Assembly (NCBI GenBank): GCA_026399015.1
Contig: JAPLRS010000041.1
Location: 41,529-105,528, forward strand
Source: Methylococcales bacterium
GTDB lineage: Bacteria > Pseudomonadota > Gammaproteobacteria > Methylococcales > Methylomonadaceae
DNA length: 64,000 bases
Reading direction: 5' to 3'
Shown here: positions 27,135-35,923 of the stretch, piece after piece
Numbering within the stretch: position 1 is the first letter of the stretch
Layout of the letters: each line of letters starts with the position of its first letter
Translations under genes and position numbers: made by a program
Notes under the pieces: model-generated
Database searches by the model: none
Told to the model about the DNA's origin: nothing
Seen by the model: the letters and a program-made list of their open reading frames with translations, nothing else

Positions 27135-27541
27135 AACCAAAATTACTTACCATCATCAGCTTATTAGTTATCGTCCAAACGACTCTGGCGGCAGAACAAA
27201 TAATACCTACTGATGCATCAGGCAATCGTAAGTGGAACGACATCCATTATCGTGTGGAGAAAGATAAAACTATCCCCACGGATGCGTCAGGGAATCGTAA
27301 ATGGAATGAAATTCATTATAAAACTGAAGGCAAATTGACTATTCCGACCGACGCATCGGGGAATCGCAAATGGAGTGAAACCCATTACCGCACAGAAGGA
27401 AATAAGGTAATCCCGGTTGACGCCTCTGGAAACCGCAAATGGAATGACGTGCATTATCGTATCGAAGGTAATAAAACCATACCAACCGATGCCTCCGGCA
27501 ACCGATTGTGGAAAGAAGAACATTTTACAAATAAAAAGTAA
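27131..27541 (+). CDS. Secreted protein with five 23-residue repeats
   Basis: 136 aa. Residues 1-20 are a signal peptide (KLLTIISLLVIVQTTLA, cleavage near AA-E). The rest is four full 23-residue repeats (25-47, 48-70, 71-93, 94-116) and a shorter fifth (117-136). Each repeat reads about IPTDASGNRKWN-(D/E)-HY-(R/K)-(T/V)-EG-K. There are no cysteines. I do not recognise the family. The strongly conserved DASGNRKW suggests a binding surface or ligand site repeated in tandem. It is divergent from the small membrane protein, with likely shared operators. Confidence 0.75.
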   Translation: MKPKLLTIISLLVIVQTTLAAEQIIPTDASGNRKWNDIHYRVEKDKTIPTDASGNRKWNEIHYKTEGKLTIPTDASGNRKWSETHYRTEGNKVIPVDASGNRKWNDVHYRIEGNKTIPTDASGNRLWKEEHFTNKK

Positions 27542-27585
27542 ATGTATTTATTGGGTGATTAATTTATTTAATAGCGGAGAAACAT

Positions 27586-27780
27586 GTGGGATTAAGGTGG
27601 AGAAAGTCTATCAATATGGGGCCAGTTAAAGCCAATGTTTCTAATAGTGGCGTAGGCTGGACTATTCATCTAGGACTGTTTCGCGTGGGTTTAAGCGCTC
27701 AAGGGAAAGTATATTTTAGTATCGGCATCTCAGGGACGGGGCTTTACTATACGACACAAGTAAATAGAAATCTAAAGTAA
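27586..27780 (+). CDS. DUF4236-like small protein
   Basis: 64 aa, starting from GTG 27586 with GGAGA about 6 nt upstream. The opening MGLRWRKSINMGPVKANVSN, then SGVGWTIHLG and SIGISGTGLYY match the pattern of DUF4236 proteins (MG-R-RKS-LGP start, glycine turns, GTGLYY end). This is a small beta-rich domain of unknown function. It follows the repeat protein gene by 44 bp and may share its transcript. Confidence 0.65.
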   Translation: MGLRWRKSINMGPVKANVSNSGVGWTIHLGLFRVGLSAQGKVYFSIGISGTGLYYTTQVNRNLK

Positions 27781-27910
27781 TATTCTATTTATTGAATTAG
27801 ACAATTTTTAAGTAATGATATTAATTACCAATTAATTTGTTTATTTTAATAGACTTATTATGATGGACCCGCTTAAATCTGCCCTTATCCAAAAGACCTA
27901 AAATCAACTT

Positions 27911-28618
27911 ATGATGAAAACATTAATCTCCATAACTTTAGCAATTATTTTACTAACATTTGCTTACTTTAAACTCCCCCACTTTAACTTCAGACTTTTA
28001 GATAAAAAGACATATACATCAGACACCTCGCAATGGGTATCTTTAAAGGGTAAAGATGAATTTATAATTTCCGAATTAACAACAGCAGAAACCTTTGAAA
28101 AACATGATATTTATAAAGTACCCAATACAGACATTGTAACTGGGAGGAAAGATTCTAGCATTTCTTTGATTGCTTCATACAAATACCATATTAAATTGAG
28201 TGAACTCAAATATACGCTTGAAGATGACGCACTTGTCTTTCATGTTCCACATCTCTATTTATCAACTCCTACTTTTGATACGGCCACATTAAAAAGAATT
28301 TGTATTCCAACCGGTATAGCAACTTGCGGCGACACCCTAGATAATTTTATGAAGGAAATTTCTGCAAAACTTGATGAAAAAGGTCACAAACTTCTAAACA
28401 GTTTTTATGAAACGTCAGCAAAAAGCTTAGCCGATGACTTTGACGCTTTTATCAAAAATAACAACAAAGATATTCTTTATAAAAACATAGTAGTAATTTT
28501 TGATAATGAGCCTAATTCATCTAAACGCATGTTTAATTACAACAAAAGTTATTGTGGAAATGAGCCCTGTGCAATTGAATTACCTTTAAATAATGGCAGT
28601 GTCTTAACAATTCACTAA
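27911..28618 (+). CDS. Membrane-anchored protein, DUF4230-like
   Basis: 235 aa with one N-terminal anchor (LISITLAIILLTFAYFKL). The middle part, EFIISELTTAETFEKHDIYK, then SLIASYKYHIKLSELKYTLE and ALVFHVPHLYLSTPTFD, resembles the DUF4230 pattern (ELTTAE, then a strand SYK(Y/H)-G-DLS) but without a firm match. The C-terminus has CIPTGIATCGDTL and YCGNEPCAI, four cysteines that could form disulfides in the periplasm. Starts ATG-ATG at 27911/27914. The next gene follows after 18 bp. Confidence 0.55.
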   Translation: MMKTLISITLAIILLTFAYFKLPHFNFRLLDKKTYTSDTSQWVSLKGKDEFIISELTTAETFEKHDIYKVPNTDIVTGRKDSSISLIASYKYHIKLSELKYTLEDDALVFHVPHLYLSTPTFDTATLKRICIPTGIATCGDTLDNFMKEISAKLDEKGHKLLNSFYETSAKSLADDFDAFIKNNNKDILYKNIVVIFDNEPNSSKRMFNYNKSYCGNEPCAIELPLNNGSVLTIH

Positions 28619-28636
28619 GCAATCGCGGAGTTATCT

Positions 28637-29065
28637 ATGTCACTATTAAAACGTCTTATAGTAACCTTGACTTTTGTGGGTTTAGTAACCTGTAATTTTT
28701 TAACTATCACAAACGCACGTTTTCATGAATATGCATATGATTTACTTTCTTACGTGCCTTATGAAGGTCTATTAGAAAACAGTCCTATTAAAAAAATAAA
28801 AGCTACAAAAGTAGCAGTGCATTCAGTCTCAAATCGTATCACTAAAAGAATAATAAAAAATGTAGGTATAAACGTTGGTTCTGTTGTAGCTGAGGCAGTT
28901 CCTTTTATTGGAACGGCAACTATTCTCGTAGTGACAGGCTTAGATATAAAAGATGGTTGCGATAATATTCGAGATACTCAAGAAATTTTAAAAACGCTTG
29001 AAATTGAAGATGCCGAAAATAATGAAAACAAAGTGTGTGGTTTAGAACTACCTAAACTTGATTAA
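28637..29065 (+). CDS. Hypothetical membrane-associated protein
   Basis: 142 aa, not recognised. The N-terminus (KRLIVTLTFVGLVTCNFLTI) is a signal or anchor; a second hydrophobic stretch (VGSVVAEAVPFIGTATILVV) is glycine- and alanine-rich; the last third is acidic. GCGGAG lies about 9 nt before the ATG. Probably cotranscribed with the DUF4230-like gene, which suggests a common envelope role. Confidence 0.6.
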   Translation: MSLLKRLIVTLTFVGLVTCNFLTITNARFHEYAYDLLSYVPYEGLLENSPIKKIKATKVAVHSVSNRITKRIIKNVGINVGSVVAEAVPFIGTATILVVTGLDIKDGCDNIRDTQEILKTLEIEDAENNENKVCGLELPKLD

Positions 29066-29073
29066 TTTTAAAC

Positions 29074-29349
29074 ATGACATTTGATAACCCACTTATCGGC
29101 TTTATCTTGATAACGATAAGTGGGGGTCTGCGTTTCTGGAGGAAGAAAAAAGCTTTTGATAATCCACGTTACCCAAGTTACTGGCGACATCTATCAGCTA
29201 AATCACTAGATAAATTCTATAGTTTCTTATCTTTAACATTTCTGATTGAAGGAATCTTAATGATCAGCACAGCTTATCAAGATTCATGGGGAAGCTTTGT
29301 TTTACTTCCAATTTATGGATTAATTCTATTTCTGTTAATAGGCCTTTAA
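29074..29349 (+). CDS. Hypothetical small integral membrane protein
   Basis: 91 aa with three probable membrane stretches: NPLIGFILITISGGLRFW, FYSFLSLTFLIEGILMIS and FVLLPIYGLILFLLIGL. No family recognised. It follows the previous gene by 8 bp, making a three-gene set of small envelope proteins. Its end overlaps the antitoxin remnant on the other strand. Confidence 0.55.
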   Translation: MTFDNPLIGFILITISGGLRFWRKKKAFDNPRYPSYWRHLSAKSLDKFYSFLSLTFLIEGILMISTAYQDSWGSFVLLPIYGLILFLLIGL

Positions 29350-29478
29350 AGATGATTGCTCCGCACCTTTAGCAATGGCTTCATCCATTTCATCTAAAAA
29401 AACTGTCGGCCCAGAGTAATTCAATATTTTTGGCCCCTCTTCAACTTTTGATGATCTCTTAGTTTTTACAGGGCGCAT
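29335..29478 (-). pseudogene. C-terminal remnant of an AbrB/MazE-type antitoxin
   Basis: A 47-codon frame from ATG 29478 contains GPTVFLDEMDEAIAKGAEQS. The pattern LDEMD-AI-GA is typical of the tail of AbrB/SpoVT-fold antitoxins. The swapped-hairpin DNA-binding half is absent, and an in-frame TAG lies just upstream. No toxin gene follows. Read as decay of a lost toxin-antitoxin module. Confidence 0.4.
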
Positions 29479-29541
29479 ATATGATATTTTCTAAGATATC
29501 AAAGTTTTAGCTCAAGTTTGCTTCTTAAAATCTGACAAACC

Positions 29542-30483
29542 TTACCCCTTTCGGCATCCTCTTGGGATAGTCCAAGAAACGGCGGGCTTTTCGTGTTTTA
29601 CATAATCAGCAACGGGGAGTTTTTCACCGGTTATGCGTTCAATATCTGCCACGCTGACTAAGTAGCGGTCAAGATTATCCTTAGTCGCTGCTTGGCTATT
29701 GGGGACTATCCAAGCAATGGCGCGTTCATCTTGACCTGTGCCGCGAATGACTACTTTCCAAAATGCATCGGGCGTTTTAACACCATGCGTATGCACAAAA
29801 TAATCATTAGAGTTTTGCCCCCACAACGCACCGCCTACCACTAACAACTCATCAATATCGCGATAACATTCAATAATCTCTTCGGTTTGCAGCCAAGCAC
29901 CTTTATTCATATTAGCGGCTTGAGGCAAAATATTAGGCATTGCGTTAGTCGCTTTAATGGCATCTGGAGAAGCATCTAAATGATTAGCCGGCACTTGATG
30001 CCCTCTGTCATAATGCATTCCATAAGCTTCTGCGGTGGTTTGTTGGCATTCAGCGGGAACTTTCGGATCCAGAAAAAATCGCTTAAAACGTTTGGCATTT
30101 CCAGAATCATGTTGCGCAACATACTGAAACTTTACTGCACCATGTTTTTCACAATCTAACCAAATCGTAAATCCTGGATAATCTAATTTTAAAATTTTAC
30201 TGGATCTTTCTCGCTCGCCAGGGCTTTGCATGAAGGGGGATGTTGCCCTGTTTTCGGTTATAGAAGTGACCTTATTTTCTGTAAACGTTGTCCGTTTAGG
30301 CTTTGATACTTTATTGGCAAAATACTCAGAACAATCTTTAGGTGAACGACTATAACTGCCATCGTTACATACAAACTGGCTACCTTCACAATGTGAAATA
30401 CCCATTTTTTTACCCGAACAAGGCGTAGCAAATATTGATTGAAAAGGTAATAACAACAGAAAAAATAAAATAATTTTAGGCAT
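29542..30483 (-). CDS. Secreted DNA/RNA non-specific endonuclease
   Basis: NUC1/EndoG-family (beta-beta-alpha metal) nuclease. From ATG 30483 the protein begins with a signal peptide (KIILFFLLLLPFQSIFA), a cysteine-rich segment (CSGKKMGISHCEGSQFVCND), a variable linker and the nuclease domain. The catalytic motif is DRGHQVPAN (His of DRGH) and the metal asparagine lies in NMNKGAWLQTEE. A longer frame to 30588 would add a second hydrophobic stretch; the signal peptide argues for 30483. Exported nucleases of this type degrade DNA in the periplasm or outside for nutrition or defence. Divergent from the truncated hemoglobin. Confidence 0.88.
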   Translation of the reverse strand: MPKIILFFLLLLPFQSIFATPCSGKKMGISHCEGSQFVCNDGSYSRSPKDCSEYFANKVSKPKRTTFTENKVTSITENRATSPFMQSPGERERSSKILKLDYPGFTIWLDCEKHGAVKFQYVAQHDSGNAKRFKRFFLDPKVPAECQQTTAEAYGMHYDRGHQVPANHLDASPDAIKATNAMPNILPQAANMNKGAWLQTEEIIECYRDIDELLVVGGALWGQNSNDYFVHTHGVKTPDAFWKVVIRGTGQDERAIAWIVPNSQAATKDNLDRYLVSVADIERITGEKLPVADYVKHEKPAVSWTIPRGCRKG

Positions 30484-30664
30484 TTGTATCGGGAGTGGCC
30501 TTAGATTTATCCAATAAATCAAGGCTAAATTAATGATTAGGATGACCATATTAATAAAAACCAGACTTATTTTCAAATTAAGCACCATTAGTCGTGCAAT
30601 GCCCTGCCCTGTATAATGTCAATACAAACTAAGACCTATTCATAACCAATAAAAGAGCACAGCA

Positions 30665-31048
30665 ATGACAACCATTACGCCTTATGAAGTTATCGGCGGC
30701 GAAACAGCCATACGCACTTTGGTGAACCGATTTTACTATTACATGGACACCTTGCCAGAAGCCAAGGGCATTCGTGATATACATCAAGCCGATCTAACAT
30801 CAGCTGAAACTAAATTATTTAAATACATGACCGGTTGGTTAGGTGGGCCCAATTTATACATAGAAGAATACGGCCACCCCATGTTACGCGCACGACATTT
30901 ACCGTTTGCGATTGGTGAAGCAGAACGTGATCAATGGATGCTTTGCATGAATAAAGCCATAGATGAAGTCCCTATGGATCCACGTTTAAAAACCAGCTTA
31001 CAAACAGCTCTACAAGATTTAGCCACGCATATGATTAATAAAGATTAG
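30665..31048 (+). CDS. Group II truncated hemoglobin
   Basis: 127-aa 2-on-2 globin. Visible: YEVIGGETAIRTLVNRFYYY, then DLTSAETKLFKYMTGWLGGP with the E-helix region, HPMLRARHLPFAIGEAERDQ with the proximal His (F helix) and WMLCMNKAID. Such globins bind O2 or NO; in methanotrophs NO detoxification or oxygen handling is plausible. The ATG has GAGC upstream. Followed 15 bp later by the Rpn gene. Confidence 0.92.
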   Translation: MTTITPYEVIGGETAIRTLVNRFYYYMDTLPEAKGIRDIHQADLTSAETKLFKYMTGWLGGPNLYIEEYGHPMLRARHLPFAIGEAERDQWMLCMNKAIDEVPMDPRLKTSLQTALQDLATHMINKD

Positions 31049-31063
31049 GAGCTTGCATCCATC

Positions 31064-31864
31064 ATGCGTCATGCCATCGACCCCAAAATAGATTGCGTCT
31101 TTAAAGCCTTATTAGGCTCAGAAGAAAACCGTAACCTGTTGATTCACTTTTTAAATGCCTTTTTAGCGCAGGAATTATCAGAACCTTTAGTATGGGTTGA
31201 TATTCTGAACCCTTATAATGATAAGGAGTTTTTAAGTGATAAGCTGAGCATTGTTGATGTTAAAGCTCGAGATAGTCATGATCAGCTTTATCAAATCGAG
31301 ATTCAACTAACCAGTTACGCGCATTTACCGTCTCGTATTATTTACAATTGGGCGGACATTTACAATCAGCAACTTAAAAGCGGCCAAGAATATCTTGAGC
31401 TTAGACCGACTTACTCGATTTGGTTACTAGCAGAAAATCTATTAGTCGATGATAATGCCTATGTGCATCATTATAAAATGCGTGATGAGCAAGGCCAGAC
31501 CTTAACGCCGCATGGTGGCATTTGGTTGTTAGAACTAAAAAAGTTTAATGCAAATCAAGTTGAAACAGAGGACCAACGTTGGTTAAAATTCTTTAAAGAT
31601 GGTGAGTGTTTAAATGATGAAGCCCTACCCGATTGGATGATTACTCAGGAGATGAAACAAGCCATGAGCACTTTAAGTACGTTTTCAGAAAAAGATCAGC
31701 AATATTATCAATACCAAGCCCGCCAAGAGTACCTGCGCGAGCAGCGTACCATTCAATCTGAGTTGGAGTTGGCTAATAAGCGAGAAGAAGCAGCGAATAA
31801 GCGAGAGGCTTTGGCCTTAGCAGAGATTGAACGCCTAAAAGCGTTACTGGCTCAGAAAGAATAA
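31064..31864 (+). CDS. Rpn-family recombination-promoting nuclease / PD-(D/E)XK transposase-like
   Basis: 266 aa. Start MRHAIDPKIDCVFKALLGSE is the family signature; the nuclease core is KLSIVDVKARDSHDQLYQIE followed by IQL, holding the D...E-x-Q(K) catalytic set. The C-terminus is a highly charged helix (ANKREEAANKREALALAEIE). Rpn proteins cut DNA and promote RecA-independent recombination; many copies occur in mobile DNA. Full length and intact. Confidence 0.88.
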   Translation: MRHAIDPKIDCVFKALLGSEENRNLLIHFLNAFLAQELSEPLVWVDILNPYNDKEFLSDKLSIVDVKARDSHDQLYQIEIQLTSYAHLPSRIIYNWADIYNQQLKSGQEYLELRPTYSIWLLAENLLVDDNAYVHHYKMRDEQGQTLTPHGGIWLLELKKFNANQVETEDQRWLKFFKDGECLNDEALPDWMITQEMKQAMSTLSTFSEKDQQYYQYQARQEYLREQRTIQSELELANKREEAANKREALALAEIERLKALLAQKE

Positions 31865-32040
31865 CGTATTTTATTGAGTCTTATATGACGCAAATTAACC
31901 ACTCCTTGTGGGATAGAGCCAGAGTCTCGGCTTTTTGGGACAGACCCAATCTAACTTATGAAAAATGGTCGATTTAGGCATTATCCAACAACGTGTTAAA
32001 ACCGTTAATGGGCGACGAACTATGATTGTAGGCGTTTAAA

Positions 32041-32058
32041 AAACGACACGCCCTGTCA
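32041..32058 (+). promoter_or_regulatory. GACA-N5-TGTC site before the WYL regulator gene
   Basis: AAACGACACGCCCTGTCA matches the 27060-27077 element at 15 of 18 positions. It lies 44 nt before the regulator start. The string TAGGATTTAAG also occurs between the site and the start codon at both places (27079-27089; 32091-32101). Candidate autoregulatory operator. The remainder of 31865-32102 shows nothing else. Confidence 0.55.
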
Positions 32059-32102
32059 CCAAAAAACAGCATAATAGCGCCAAAAAATTATAGGATTTAA
32101 GT

Positions 32103-33005
32103 ATGAGCAATAATCATCACGACACCTTGGTTTATCGTTTGGCACAGATGCTGATTAAACTTAATCAAGGTGAGAAGCTTGAGCCACAAGCGCTGGCTGA
32201 AGAGTTTGGTGTTAATGTCAGAACCATTCAACGCGATCTTAACGAACGCTTTGGTTATTTGCCTCTAGAAAAAACCGATGGCTACTATCATCTGGACGCC
32301 AGCTTTTTAGGCAAAATTAGTATTAAAGACATACATCGATTCGCAAGCTTAGCGGGCGTAAAAGGCTTGTTTCCATCCTTAGCCAATGATTTTCTACGCG
32401 ATATATTTGACTCAAGATTGCAATCTGCCGTGTTAGTTAAAGGCCATCATTACGAAAACATCGGTGATAAAGCCAAATTATTTAAAGACTTAGAAAAAGC
32501 CATTGTTGCCCACCACCCCGTCAATTTTAACTACTTAAAATCCGAAGGCTCCAAAACCTATCAAGCCGTAAACCCTTATAAACTTATTAACCATAAAGGC
32601 ATCTGGTATTTAGTGGCTCAAGACGGCGACAAACTTAAATCATTTAGCCTTACTAAATTATCCGGTTTAATCACCTTAGAGACCTTCTTTAAAGCTGACC
32701 CAACTATTGATAAACAACTGAATGAAGATGACGGCATCTGGTTATCCGACGCTAAACAAGAAGTCGTTTTAAAAGTACGCGCAGAAGTAGCCGGCTATTT
32801 TAAACGCCGCAAATTAATCGCCAACCAAGTAATAGAAAAAGAACTAGAAGATGGTGGGTTAATCATTTCTGCAAAAGTCGGCCACAGTAATCAAATAATA
32901 CCCATCGTACGGTATTGGATTCCGCATATTAAAGTGATTAGCCCTGAAGAATTACAACTAGAAATTGAAAAAAGCTTAAATGAGTATTTAGGACACGGCG
33001 ATTAA
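32103..33005 (+). CDS. WYL-domain transcriptional regulator
   Basis: 300 aa. N-terminal winged helix: QALAEEFGVNVRTIQRDLNE. The central WYL domain (about residues 130-200) contains AIVAHHPVNFNYLK, VNPYKLINHKGIWYLVAQDG and KLKSFSLTKLSGL; the C-terminal WCX-like extension follows (EVVLKVRAEVAGYFKRRKLI). WYL proteins sense nucleic-acid-type ligands and control repair or defence genes. Shared GACA-N5-TGTC sites suggest it regulates itself and the divergent genes around 27.0 kb. Position between an Rpn gene and a TerD cluster fits a defence-island role. Confidence 0.9.
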   Translation: MSNNHHDTLVYRLAQMLIKLNQGEKLEPQALAEEFGVNVRTIQRDLNERFGYLPLEKTDGYYHLDASFLGKISIKDIHRFASLAGVKGLFPSLANDFLRDIFDSRLQSAVLVKGHHYENIGDKAKLFKDLEKAIVAHHPVNFNYLKSEGSKTYQAVNPYKLINHKGIWYLVAQDGDKLKSFSLTKLSGLITLETFFKADPTIDKQLNEDDGIWLSDAKQEVVLKVRAEVAGYFKRRKLIANQVIEKELEDGGLIISAKVGHSNQIIPIVRYWIPHIKVISPEELQLEIEKSLNEYLGHGD

Positions 33006-33124
33006 AATTAAATCTTTAATGACATAAAAATTTATTTAAGACTAAAGTAGAAGTTTTTACGACCCATCAATAAATGTTTTTAGAAGATTTAAATCTATAT
33101 TCATATAAAAAATAAATTAATTAG

Positions 33125-33410
33125 GCGTAAATAGAAATGTATTTGGTCAATAAATAAATTTTTAGACCTTAAATAGAAATTTTTAGTGCCAATATAAATA
33201 TGTTTATCCACTAAATAGAAATATTTACTACCAAAATAGAAATTAAAACTCACAAAATAAAACTATATTGTCTGTAAAAAGAAATTAAAACTCCCAATCA
33301 ACTATTATATTTTGCTAATTTAATATCATTTAGGACCAAAAAATTTCTGTATCCACAGTAAACATTTCTATATTTGGAGTAATTTTTACCATTTACAGAT
33401 AGTTATGATT
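33125..33410. repeat. AT-rich repeat field with 21-bp period, in both orientations
   Basis: A degenerate unit AAATAGAAATNTTTA recurs at about 33129, 33152, 33171, 33192, 33213, 33234, 33255 and 33276; the last five intervals are exactly 21 bp. An inverted set (ATTTCTGTAT at 33343, ATTTCTATAT at 33364) keeps the same 21-bp step. The A-tracts are thus phased to two helical turns, which favours curvature or cooperative binding. The whole interval 33006-33693 has no ORF and precedes the TerD gene set. Confidence 0.7.
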
Positions 33411-33693
33411 TTTTAAGGGCAAAAACATTTTAAGCGATAAATAAAATAGATCCTTATTACATGGAGTTAGCGTTAAGGACTTCTTTTTTGATAGATTAAA
33501 CGAAAAAGATTAACCCCAAATAAACATCTTAAATAAATTACACATTCCTTTAACAAAATTCATCTATAAATAGCCTAAAAATACTGGCAATAATTAATCC
33601 AATAGTTCATGATAACAACGTTTAAAATTAACTCGACTTCCAATTTACAGTTCAGCTTTCAATCTATTATTTTATAAACCTAGGCGGTTAACT

Positions 33694-34194
33694 ATGACTT
33701 CACAATCAATTACAGAATTAACTCCAGAACAAGGGTTATTTGAACTTTCAATGCTCAATGCAGAACGAGCTCAAGATGAGTTCGATGATGTAATGATTGA
33801 AGGTCTTAAGAGAGGAATTCCACCAGAAATACTAACCCGTCTTAAAGACATTTGGGATGCTACCCAGGAAATCGCTGGGGAAATTATTACGATCGGAAAA
33901 ATTATTGTTATTGAAATCATTAATTTCCTGAAAGCCAATTCAACAATTACAGCTGGAATAGCCATTGGAGCCGCCGTTTCATCCTTATTGCTAATGGTTC
34001 CAATTCTTGGCCCTTTATTACTCCCATTATCAACACTTGTCGCAACACTATACGGCGCCGGGGTAGGTGCTGCAATGCAAAAAGGTGATTATTCTGCATC
34101 TCCACTTACAGCAGCAATTGCACTTGCTGATAAATTTTTTGAGCTGTTTGTCCGTATTATGAAAGCAGTCTCTCAGTACTGGAAAAATAAATAA
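33694..34194 (+). CDS. Hypothetical membrane protein with glycine-rich hydrophobic hairpin
   Basis: 166 aa, family not recognised. Residues 1-50 are acidic and helical (DDVMIEGLKRGIPPEILTRL). Then a long hydrophobic part: EIAGEIITIGKIIVIEIINFL, TITAGIAIGAAVSSLLLMVPILG is one near-continuous segment, and LLLPLSTLVATLYGAGVGAA a second with small-residue zippers. No signal peptide. Such hairpins occur in membrane-inserting effector proteins and in scaffold proteins. First gene of a set with the next coiled-coil protein (22 bp) and TerD. Confidence 0.6.
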   Translation: MTSQSITELTPEQGLFELSMLNAERAQDEFDDVMIEGLKRGIPPEILTRLKDIWDATQEIAGEIITIGKIIVIEIINFLKANSTITAGIAIGAAVSSLLLMVPILGPLLLPLSTLVATLYGAGVGAAMQKGDYSASPLTAAIALADKFFELFVRIMKAVSQYWKNK

Positions 34195-34216
34195 CTACCC
34201 TTATAAAGACTCCGCT

Positions 34217-35074
34217 ATGAAAGATTATTTAAATGGGCTATCAAAGTTGTCTTCAGAATTAACCGAATTAGCTAAACAAGAGATGTCTTCTGTACAAGAT
34301 ACCTTAGACAAAACCATTTCATCTGGTTTAGAAATCGGAAAGACAAGCACAGAATCATTAATGTCTAGTATAGATAAATCAGTTGATTTTATTAAAAACA
34401 CTAATTTGGATAATCTTGAATTATCAACAAAATTAACTGACACAACTAAAGATATTATCTCAATAGCCTCAGATCAAATCGACCAATACAAAGAAAAATT
34501 AACCGGATTTACATCAGACACTTCCACAGAGGAATCGATATCTGAAACAAAACGTAATCATGAACACTTAAATCAAGCCATTGAAAAACTCAAAGGTAAA
34601 GACAAAATTGGTGTATTAGGAGAAGTACTCTCGGGTGTTGGGGGAGGTGCTGCAGGTGCTGCAGCAGCTGGCTCTGTTGCAAGTGCTGCCGGAGCTTCAA
34701 CTTTATTAGGTTCAACATCTTTAGCAAGTGCTTTGGGTGGTGTCTTTGTAACAACCACTCCTGTTGGTTGGGTTATTGGTGCAGCTGCTGTCGCAGGTGT
34801 AGCAGGTTACGGTATTGCTAAATTAGTTAGATCAGGCAGTGAACAAGACCAAATCAGAGAACAACTAATTAAACGTTTAGAAGCACGCATAGCAACGCTA
34901 ACCAACCCTGAAGATAATGATTCGCCTCTTATAGAATTAAAACAACTCTTATCCATAGCATTAGAAAAAAATCTAATTACGGACGCAAGAGCAGAAAGCA
35001 TGGTAGGTTTAATTGAAAAGGGCTCTTTAAAAGAAGAAATTGCAATTCAAAGAATAAAAGCCCTTATACAATAA
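34217..35074 (+). CDS. Hypothetical protein: coiled coil plus Gly/Ala-rich membrane segment
   Basis: 285 aa. Residues 1-130 are predicted helical and Ser/Thr/Lys-rich. Residues 135-200 are strongly Gly/Ala-rich: VLSGVGGGAAGAAAAGSVAS, ALGGVFVTTTPVGWVIGAAA and GVAGYGIAKLV, a glycine-zipper region like those of pore-forming or phage-type membrane proteins. Residues 205-285 form a charged helical end. No signal peptide. Not recognised as a known family. Its neighbour TerD and the preceding zipper protein suggest a shared membrane-linked task. Confidence 0.6.
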   Translation: MKDYLNGLSKLSSELTELAKQEMSSVQDTLDKTISSGLEIGKTSTESLMSSIDKSVDFIKNTNLDNLELSTKLTDTTKDIISIASDQIDQYKEKLTGFTSDTSTEESISETKRNHEHLNQAIEKLKGKDKIGVLGEVLSGVGGGAAGAAAAGSVASAAGASTLLGSTSLASALGGVFVTTTPVGWVIGAAAVAGVAGYGIAKLVRSGSEQDQIREQLIKRLEARIATLTNPEDNDSPLIELKQLLSIALEKNLITDARAESMVGLIEKGSLKEEIAIQRIKALIQ

Positions 35075-35319
35075 TATTAAAGTATATTTAAAACAACGCT
35101 CATAATTTTGAATTTATTTTATTACTTGATATTATTTCTAATAGAATCAATAGACAGTTTCTACAAATATAAAAAGCATCTTCTTGAGCAAGTTTGCTTT
35201 ATTAAGCATAATCTTTGTATTAATATATTTTGGGCAATCTTAAGTTAGTTAATAACTCATGATACTTATATTTAAAAATCAGCACTACAACAAATAGCAT
35301 TAATTTGGACAATTGAAAT

Positions 35320-35895
35320 ATGGCAATATCATTAATTAAAGGCGCAAATCTTAGCTTATCAAAAACAGACCCAACACTCAAAAATCTTATAGTTGGTCTA
35401 GGATGGGATGTCAGAGCAACAGATGGCACAGATTTTGACTTAGATGCAAGTGCATTCATGGTTAAAGAAGATGGCAAAGTTCGTTCGGACAGTGATTTTA
35501 TTTTTTATAATCAATTAAAATCAGAATGTGGTTCTGTAGAACATACTGGTGATAATAGAACAGGGGAAGGCGACGGTGATGACGAATCAATTATTGTGTC
35601 TCTAGACAAAATACCCACTGATATTTGTAGTATTTTTATAACTGTGACAATACATGATGCTGAAATACGTAAACAGAATTTTGGTCAAGTCTCACAAGCT
35701 TTTGTAAGAGTTGTTAATAAAGATACAGGATCTGAGGTAGTCCGTTATGATTTAAGTGAAGATGCGTCTACTGAGACAGCAATGATCTTTTGCCAAATAT
35801 ACAAACATAATAATGAATGGAAATTTAGAGCAATTGGACAAGGGTACACAGGTGGATTAACTACATTATCTAAACATTATGGTATTGATGTTTAG
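35320..35895 (+). CDS. TerD-family protein
   Basis: 191-aa protein of the TerD/CABP family, named for tellurite resistance but broadly linked to stress and membrane-associated surveillance. Motifs: MAISLIKGANLSLSKTDPTL, GLGWDVRATDGTDFDLDASA with the Ca2+-binding acidic residues, and GDNRTGEGDGDDESIIVSLD, the second calcium loop. Full length. It is not part of a full ter operon (no TerB, TerC or TerZ here). It lies 245 bp after the glycine-zipper protein and faces a GTPase operon across a hairpin. Confidence 0.92.
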   Translation: MAISLIKGANLSLSKTDPTLKNLIVGLGWDVRATDGTDFDLDASAFMVKEDGKVRSDSDFIFYNQLKSECGSVEHTGDNRTGEGDGDDESIIVSLDKIPTDICSIFITVTIHDAEIRKQNFGQVSQAFVRVVNKDTGSEVVRYDLSEDASTETAMIFCQIYKHNNEWKFRAIGQGYTGGLTTLSKHYGIDV

Positions 35896-35923
35896 ATACA
35901 CAATATAAATACACACAATTGAA

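Noticed and set aside
33125..33410. CRISPR array or iteron-type replication origin
   Set aside because: Units are degenerate and not separated by spacers; no replication protein gene is next to it.
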